DNA of 64,000 nucleotides from Aphelocoma coerulescens (Eukaryota > Chordata > Aves > Passeriformes > Corvidae), in NCBI RefSeq assembly GCF_041296385.1, contig NW_027184079.1, forward strand, positions 248,001 to 312,000, in the 5' to 3' direction. Under the pieces are notes generated by a model. It saw only the letters and a program-made list of their open reading frames with translations, did no database searches and had not been told where the DNA came from. Position numbers and translations under genes: made by a program. Each line of letters opens with the position of its first letter. Position 1 is the stretch's first letter. Shown here piece by piece: positions 58,531-64,000 of this stretch.

Positions 58531-58771
58531 GTACAGCACTGGAAGCAATTCCTAGGGCAGAAGCGGGAGATATCCGAAGCTCTGGACTTCGTTGCCTAAG
58601 TGAGCGTAGTCTAATTGGAAGAGTGGTGAGCATCAGTGATATCAGATTTTTTACAAGTTCTTAATTCTGTCAAAACAAGAAAGAAGGAGAGTGATGAAGA
58701 TGAAATCCTTTCCTCTTCAATCTGCCTATGCAACAACTTCAGCTGTAGTTGTAATGTGTATTCACCTATTT

Positions 58772-59239
58772 TGAATTGCCCAAAACCAGGCCTAGAGATG
58801 CTTCAGAGTCAGAGAAGCGGGTATTTGCTTTATTCGGCGCTGGGTGCATGGGGGATCACTCCTCCTAACACACACACACAGAGCACTCCATACAGTCCAG
58901 CATTATGTGTAAAATTTATGAACATTCATCACAATTCTTGGGATAGGAGTGGTTCTAGAAATTACTTCTCGGAAGTCATTAATATCATTAGCATACGTGC
59001 CATGCATGCGCTGTGTACGCTGATGGGCGCACTGAGGAAGGCTCCTCTTCTTCCTCGAGGGTCTTTCTGATGAAGATCAGTAGTCTTTGTCACAATGCAC
59101 TTTTTACCTTTCTTTCTGGAGCATGCACAGTTCTTCGGTGGCTGATGCAGCGATCTCTGTGCCGGTTTTCAAAAGATCCTGTTCCTCTTATCTTGACAAG
59201 ATTAAGGCGAATCCTGCTGCTTAGGTTTTGTGATTAACA
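58772..59239 (-). repeat. Probable solo LTR, C' copy
   Basis: Mirror of 29590-30057, with at least one substitution near 59139. Confidence 0.45.
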
Positions 59240-59871
59240 TTTGCTGTCTCTTAGTAGTTCACTCGTGTTTACATGAGTTAACTATGGATCAACCCCCTTC
59301 TCAATTTTAGCACTGAAAGGATATTAGAGTCATTTAAAGAGATGTCTCCTATGGAGTACTATAAAACTGCCATAATGGTAAGACGTTTTCATACAGTAGT
59401 TTTAGCACAGAAGTAATATATGTACAATCTTGGATGTTTCATCCTGCTGGCTCAGGAGCCAGTATTGAGCTTTTCTCCTTTAAATCCAGTCTTAGAGCTC
59501 TGCAAGGATCACTGCAGCATGACGTTGTGACAAGGGGATGCTGATTCATGCATAAACCTTTGACGCTTTCCTTCTATCTTCAAGCAGCTTTGAAAACCAG
59601 TGATTATCTGGCATGTTGCGACTTGAGAGTCATGGTAAAGGTTTCACCAAACACTTTGTAATATCAGGCTACAGCTTTCATTCCTAAGGAAAGAGCATTG
59701 AGCAGATTGCTGGCAAAATGCTGAAAGAATGAGCCAAAACCAAAATCCTTTAATGGGAAAGATGGAAAAAATTTAGATGTGTTTATTTGAACTAAAAATA
59801 ATGTGGACCAAGCCTAAATGTATTTCACACTAAATTCTTAGAACTGATTTTAAGGGAAGAAGTGAGAAAGA

Positions 59872-60509
59872 TGAATTCCCAAGCGGAATTTTCAGCAGCA
59901 TAATATTGAGCATTTATTAGTAGAACAAAGGCATATCACAGTGCAGGAGCACTTAGCAATATTGCTAGAGGCGTGGCTCCATTCATTTTACTGTGAACTT
60001 TAGTACTTCTTTAAACATAGTCCTTAAGCCCAGAAAGTCATTTACACTTCACTCAACTTTCCCCCCTCCGTCTCTGCCCCCTTGCGCCAGCACACGCCAG
60101 CACACTGCCACCTCGGTCCTCTGAGTAGCTCCAGAATTGAAGGCAGGCACCCCCCTCCGGTGCCTCCTCAGTCTCCAACCTAATTTGTAGTTGATGGGTT
60201 CTTTGGGAGGTGTGAGTTTTGATGAGATAACAGACTTCCTGGGATGCATGCGGTTTATCTTCTTTGTTTCTTGAAGATGTCTTGGTTTCCACCTCTGTAA
60301 TTTCTCAACTGAAAGGACATTTATTATCATGTGTTTCTTCCTACGTTTCCCAACATGTTACCACTCATTCGAAGTTACAATTTACTCTAGTCTTGTTTTT
60401 ACTTACCTATATTTTACCTTAACACTATTTCTACATAGTACATTCTCACTTCTAAATGTTAAAGTGATAGATGCGAAAGACAAAATTTATCGTTCACTCA
60501 TTTATCACA
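59872..60509 (-). repeat. Possible solo LTR, C' copy
   Basis: Mirror of 28320-28957. Confidence 0.35.
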
Positions 60510-60531
60510 GGAGGAATGTGTTAGCTGCTTG

Positions 60532-60934
60532 TGTTGCAGTTCACTTGTAATTGTGGTCTATTACCGCAGGCCTGGGCCCTAGGGTGTATCACTGTGTCCC
60601 GCAGCCATAGGGAGGAGGAGGAGAGAAGATCCAGCAGGCAGGAATTGTGCACCAAGATTTATTCATTTAATTATTTCACAAACTCTTTTACAGACTTTTT
60701 TCTTCATAGTCTAATTGGACAAAGGATCAGCCCCCCCCCTTGGGGTGATTGGCTAAAATCCTAAACCATCCATTGTCAAAATATTTTTCTACTAGACCAT
60801 AAACCAGACTTTTCAAGGTTGCAGGTGGCTTGGTTGTTTACATACTCTGCTACCTCTTCTGTGAGAGAGAAAAGTCTCTCACAGACTTAGAAAATAGCAA
60901 GAAAATCCTCGCTAGCAGCATTTTGGTATCTACA
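60532..60934 (-). repeat. 3' LTR of the ERVK-like remnant, C' copy
   Basis: Mirror of 27895-28297. The polypurine tract lies just outside at about 60938-60948. Confidence 0.7.
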
Positions 60935-61063
60935 ATTCCCCCTTTTTGTTTGATAAGATAACAACTCCACTATTAATCCTAAATAGAAATTTACATCAGT
61001 TATTAATTCTAAATATGTCCTTAAGGCTTTAACGATCTGACTCCATAACAAGAAATTTAAAGT

Positions 61064-62105
61064 TCAGTCTCTGCTTGTGGAAGGACCATCCCAGTCTCTG
61101 CTTGTAGAAGGACCATCTGCCTGATGGTCAACATCTTGGTCATCATCAGAAGAGTCTGATGGCTGATGATCTACATTCTGGTGGCCACTTGGATGGTTGG
61201 TGTTCTGGTCATCATTTGGAGGTTGCCTGTTCTGCCTCTGGTGCCGTAGGGCAGGGCGAACACATTTTGCAGCTAGCCACCGTACCCCAGTATCTGTAGA
61301 AACGCAAGCATAGCCACGACCCCAAACCATAAGTTCCCGCAGGCCTTCCCACTGGTTAGTGAGTAAATTCCACACCCAGACTTTTGCCCAGGGCAGTTGT
61401 CTCTTGCCTGCAGATTGCAATGAGAGAAAGTGATTCAGAAGAACAGGATTCTTTGAATTTTGTGGTACCGTAAGGTGATTAATTGTATACGAGCTTTTGC
61501 TAGTCGGCTTCAGTAACCAAATTCAAAGGTTCCTGTGAGAATCGTTGAAAAGCCATGATAACAGCCCTTAATTCAACTAACTAAGCAGAGTCTGACTCGG
61601 ATTGGTGTGTTAATCAACCACTGCAAAGGCAGTGTAGGATACTGTGCACCTTTGCGCACAGTGACCCCTGCTAAAAATTTGTCCCGATCCGTATGCCCCA
61701 GGCTGCCAACACATCCCGTCCCCAAAGGTTAAGGGAAGTGGTAGTAACATAAGGCCTAATTGTAGCTGTGTGCCCCTCTGAGTCCTTCACCGTCACAGGC
61801 CGTTCGCTTCAATAGCTCTGTGTGGTTCATCCTCATCCTGTGATGGCCGATCCCACTGGGGGTAAAGGCCATGAGGGAGGCCACGCAGAGAAGGAGATGA
61901 TAGTTACATCAGCACCAGTATCAATCAAACCTTGAAGCTGAGTCCAGGGCGGACGGGCGTTCGGCAGGATCAGGGTACACGTCATCTGTGGCCTTTGGTC
62001 AGAGATGTCTGCAGTCCAGAAGGCCTGCAGAAGTCCTGTAGATCCACTGCTGTTATCTTTGTGAGTTTGTTGTTCTATCCTGGGGACACAAGACTTAAAA
62101 GGCAC
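61064..62105 (-). pseudogene. pol: pol remnant of the ERVK-like element, C' copy
   Basis: Mirror of 26724-27765. The protease piece is 61833-62105 and the integrase C-terminal piece 61064-61420. It carries the same internal deletion of RT and the same breaks as the C copy. Confidence 0.76.
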
Positions 62106-62468
62106 TAATTTAGCAAGGCAGGTCTTTTCAGGAATAGTTACAGGGGGTTTTCAAATTCCCTATAAAACTGAGGACAAGGCTCCGAGGAGCGGATTCCCAT
62201 CAATCCGACCTCATCCTCATCCTATCGCATTAAACCTGTTAGAAGCCAGACCTGAACAGCCCCTCTCTTCCTTTGTCTCTGAGCTAACGTGAGCCGACAT
62301 CAACGGCTCCTGCCGTGTTTCCCTCTGCAAAGAAGCCAGCTAGCTAGCCCAGCAAGCTCTTTTCCTGATCCCGAAGTCGCTTCAGCGACGCGTGGAGGTA
62401 ACGCAGCTGGACTGTCTCTGACCAGGGGCACGCCAGAGTCAGTGCCTCGAGCACCAAACGCTGCGTTA

Positions 62469-63178
62469 TTGGACATTGAAGGTTCAGGCTAAGGAGAATC
62501 CAAAACGTGGACAGCATCTCCCTTCTGCTGGAAGCCTTGAAGTTCACCACTGCAGTCTGCAGCCTACACAGATCATGTGAGTATTGTAAAAGTTCTCCAA
62601 GGAAGAGCAAGAACGAGGCTAATGCATGCACACAAACGCTGATCAAAAGCACTTGATGCTCTTGGACAAAAATAGGGAACCTTCACTTTTGGAAAGACAA
62701 GGTGACTATGGTTGTCTCTACAGTACTAGTAGGAAAATATCCCTGAAGTTTTGCAAAACCTCTTTTCAGGGGTTTGTTAACTTCATCTTTGTTAAGAACT
62801 GGGGAACACAGGGAGACCTGTCACTTTTTTTGCAGAATGCCATAGAAACTGCTACACTCACTTCAACAACAGTCCAAGTAACCTTCTCTGCAAATACTGA
62901 CCATTTGCAGTTCTGGTTGATACAAGCCCCCATTACCTAAGAAAGGAACAACTCGGCAAGCAGTTTGCATAGATGAACAACTTAGCACGACTGCGGCTGA
63001 TGACATGCCCTGACCTTTTTTGCCTTCAGCTATGGGTGCCGTACCCTCCTACCCTCACACATGCCACTCAAAGATCCACCTGTGACAGCAACTGTGCCAA
63101 GCCGCCACCCTTCTTCAGCACCATCGCACCTACCACAAGGTAGCTGAATCAGAGGGAAAAGGAGGTCGCCAATGGAGG
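62469..63178. repeat. Inverted end of block C', right
   Basis: Mirror of 25651-26360, sharing its 19-bp deletion and likewise abutting a provirus S LTR. This matches the left arm exactly and differs from the other C end. Confidence 0.92.
62626..62940 (+). CDS. Unrecognised 104-codon ORF (C' end, copy 4)
   Basis: Same translation as the other three copies. Here it reads toward the second provirus S copy. Coding status is unproven. Confidence 0.3.
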   Translation: MHTNADQKHLMLLDKNREPSLLERQGDYGCLYSTSRKISLKFCKTSFQGFVNFIFVKNWGTQGDLSLFLQNAIETATLTSTTVQVTFSANTDHLQFWLIQAPIT

Positions 63179-63835
63179 TGTTATAAACATATATTATATT
63201 GGCTTCTCGCAAAGTATAAAGTAGATATTATATAATGTTAGAAATGCTTTTTGCTGTGTGGATGTAGTTTTCTTTTTAGCAAGAATGTTAGCAAGTGTGA
63301 GCACGTAAGATAACCTCCAAACGAACAGAGGATGAGGCCCGAAAAGCTGCTAATCAACACTTTGTCTAGGGAGCAAAAGGGCCCAAAGGCTACTCCGCCC
63401 GGAGAACAGGCGGCCAGGAGAGTCCAAGAGCCGTTATCACCACTCTGCCCGGAGAGACGAAGAGGCCCAAAGCTGCAATCAGCCCTGTCTGTCTGGAGAA
63501 TTAAGAAATCCACCCTACCATCGACTCTTGCCTAGCGGGCCCAACCCCAAGAATCAAGAGAAATAAAACCACAAGGCAGAAGACTACGCATGCTCTAAAA
63601 AGGCGGAACCAAGGAGTGGCCATGCAGAACAGCTCCAGGAAAAGTTTTAATATGAATAAAGAACAGACAGTAAAAATGGTATAAAAAAGACTCACCTCTG
63701 GCATCAGGTGTGCTCTTGGCAGAGCACCAAGGCACCCGGCCATTACCCCGTTGCTTTATTTGATGTGTCTCTTATTGTCTTTATATTAAACCCTTTAAAT
63801 TCTCACGAGTTCACGAGTGAACCTCGTTTTTCACA
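63179..63835 (+). repeat. 5' LTR of the second provirus S copy
   Basis: 657 bp, TGTTATAAAC to TTTTTCACA. It is nearly identical to 24998-25650 except for a CACGAGT duplication near 63805-63820 and a few substitutions (for example near 63443). TATA box at 63680-63687. Confidence 0.92.
63680..63687 (+). promoter_or_regulatory. TATA box of the second provirus S LTR
   Basis: TATAAAAA in the U3/R position, identical to the first copy. Confidence 0.65.
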
Positions 63836-63837
63836 AT

Positions 63838-63855
63838 TAAGGGCTCGTCCCGGAG
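63838..63855 (+). promoter_or_regulatory. Primer binding site, second provirus S copy
   Basis: Same tRNA-Pro-like sequence with the TGG-to-TAA change as at 24978-24995. The change therefore predates the duplication. Confidence 0.72.
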
Positions 63856-64000
63856 CTACACCTCGCCTCTGAAAAGCGTGGGAGGATTCAAGAAGCAAGG
63901 GTAAGGCGCCTCCCGCCCAAGTTGGCAGGACCTTTGCTTAGCATCCTCTGGCGTGATTTGGTGGCAGCAGGGCAACACCCGGAGGACAAGAAAGACACAA

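Larger units (their letters stand above)
60532..62468 (-). mobile_element. ERVK-like remnant, C' copy
   Basis: Mirror of 26361-28297 with identical deletions, so it is the same insertion duplicated. The LTR is at 60532-60934. Confidence 0.8.
44415..64000. repeat. Palindrome III, right arm (runs off the window)
   Basis: Inverted copy of 24829-44414. The axis lies inside P2, in the array of tandem units. Copy-specific differences are a TG run of 23 versus 21 nt at 50954 and a small CACGAGT duplication in the LTR near 63810. The arm is truncated by the window end inside the leader of a second provirus. Confidence 0.95.
63179..64000 (+). mobile_element. Second copy of provirus S, 5' end only
   Basis: LTR, primer site and 145 bp of leader at the mirror position of the first copy and with the same flanking GGAGG. 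The rest lies outside the window. Because the site and orientation match, this is the same insertion duplicated with the palindrome and not a second integration. Confidence 0.9.

Noticed and set aside
24829..64000. Palindrome III as a fold-back sequencing or assembly artefact
   Set aside because: Arms differ in TG run length, in LTR length, in scattered substitutions and in unit number. A read folded on itself would not produce these. Long-read confirmation is still advisable.
1..64000. tRNA, rRNA or other structured RNA genes
   Set aside because: No T-loop or A/B-box sequence with a matching acceptor stem, and no rRNA-like segment, was seen by eye. A covariance-model search would be decisive.

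Overview
This window looks like vertebrate nuclear DNA, most likely from a bird and plausibly an ampliconic block of the W sex chromosome (or another non-recombining chromosome). The reasons are that almost everything is retroviral debris, the sequence is folded into nested near-identical inverted repeats, and a compact CpG island is carried in every complete arm. No ordinary protein-coding gene can be named from the sequence. The species and chromosome are inference; the architecture is seen directly.

Layout. Four building blocks explain essentially all 64 kb. P (about 9-10 kb) is itself a palindrome built from about 1.4-kb tandem units. B (about 6.6 kb) holds an AAGGC-rich stretch, a decayed gammaretrovirus-like provirus and a CpG island. 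C (about 7 kb) is a 5.55-kb core flanked by 0.7-kb inverted ends. S is a 10.1-kb provirus. Their order is P1 (1-9015), B1 (9016-15558), S (15559-25650, minus strand), C (25651-32641), B2 inverted (32642-39211), P2 inverted (39212-49617), B3 (49618-56187), C' inverted (56188-63178), then the first LTR and leader of a second S copy (63179-64000, plus strand).

Symmetry. Three palindromes are interlaced. Palindrome I has its axis near 4992 and P1 as both arms. Palindrome II has the C core as spacer; its arms are P1+B1+C-end and C-end+B2+P2, and provirus S interrupts only the left arm. Palindrome III has its axis near 44414; positions x and 88829-x correspond from 24829 to the window end, so each visible arm is at least 19.6 kb and runs past the right edge. 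Copy-specific differences show that these are separate copies and not one molecule read twice: a (TG)n run of 19, 21 and 23 nt in B1, B2 and B3; a 30-bp deletion in the B1 island; one extra 1.39-kb unit in P2; an occupied versus empty proviral site; and a 4-bp-longer LTR in the second S copy.

Retroviruses. At least three lineages are visible. S is a near-complete gammaretrovirus-like provirus with gag and pol in one frame separated by UAG, a CWVC-type SU and a TM with a CX7CC cysteine cluster; it carries several stops and frameshifts. An older relative with similar TM sequence and large internal deletions sits in every B. A betaretrovirus/ERVK-like remnant (protease, scraps of RT and RNase H, integrase C-terminus, 3' LTR) sits in every C, with two further possible solo LTRs. 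The best candidate for something functional and undescribed is the CpG island, present in B1, B2 and B3, with splice-donor-like sites on both strands, next to an old LTR and to the C ends, where a 104-codon ORF is intact in all four copies.
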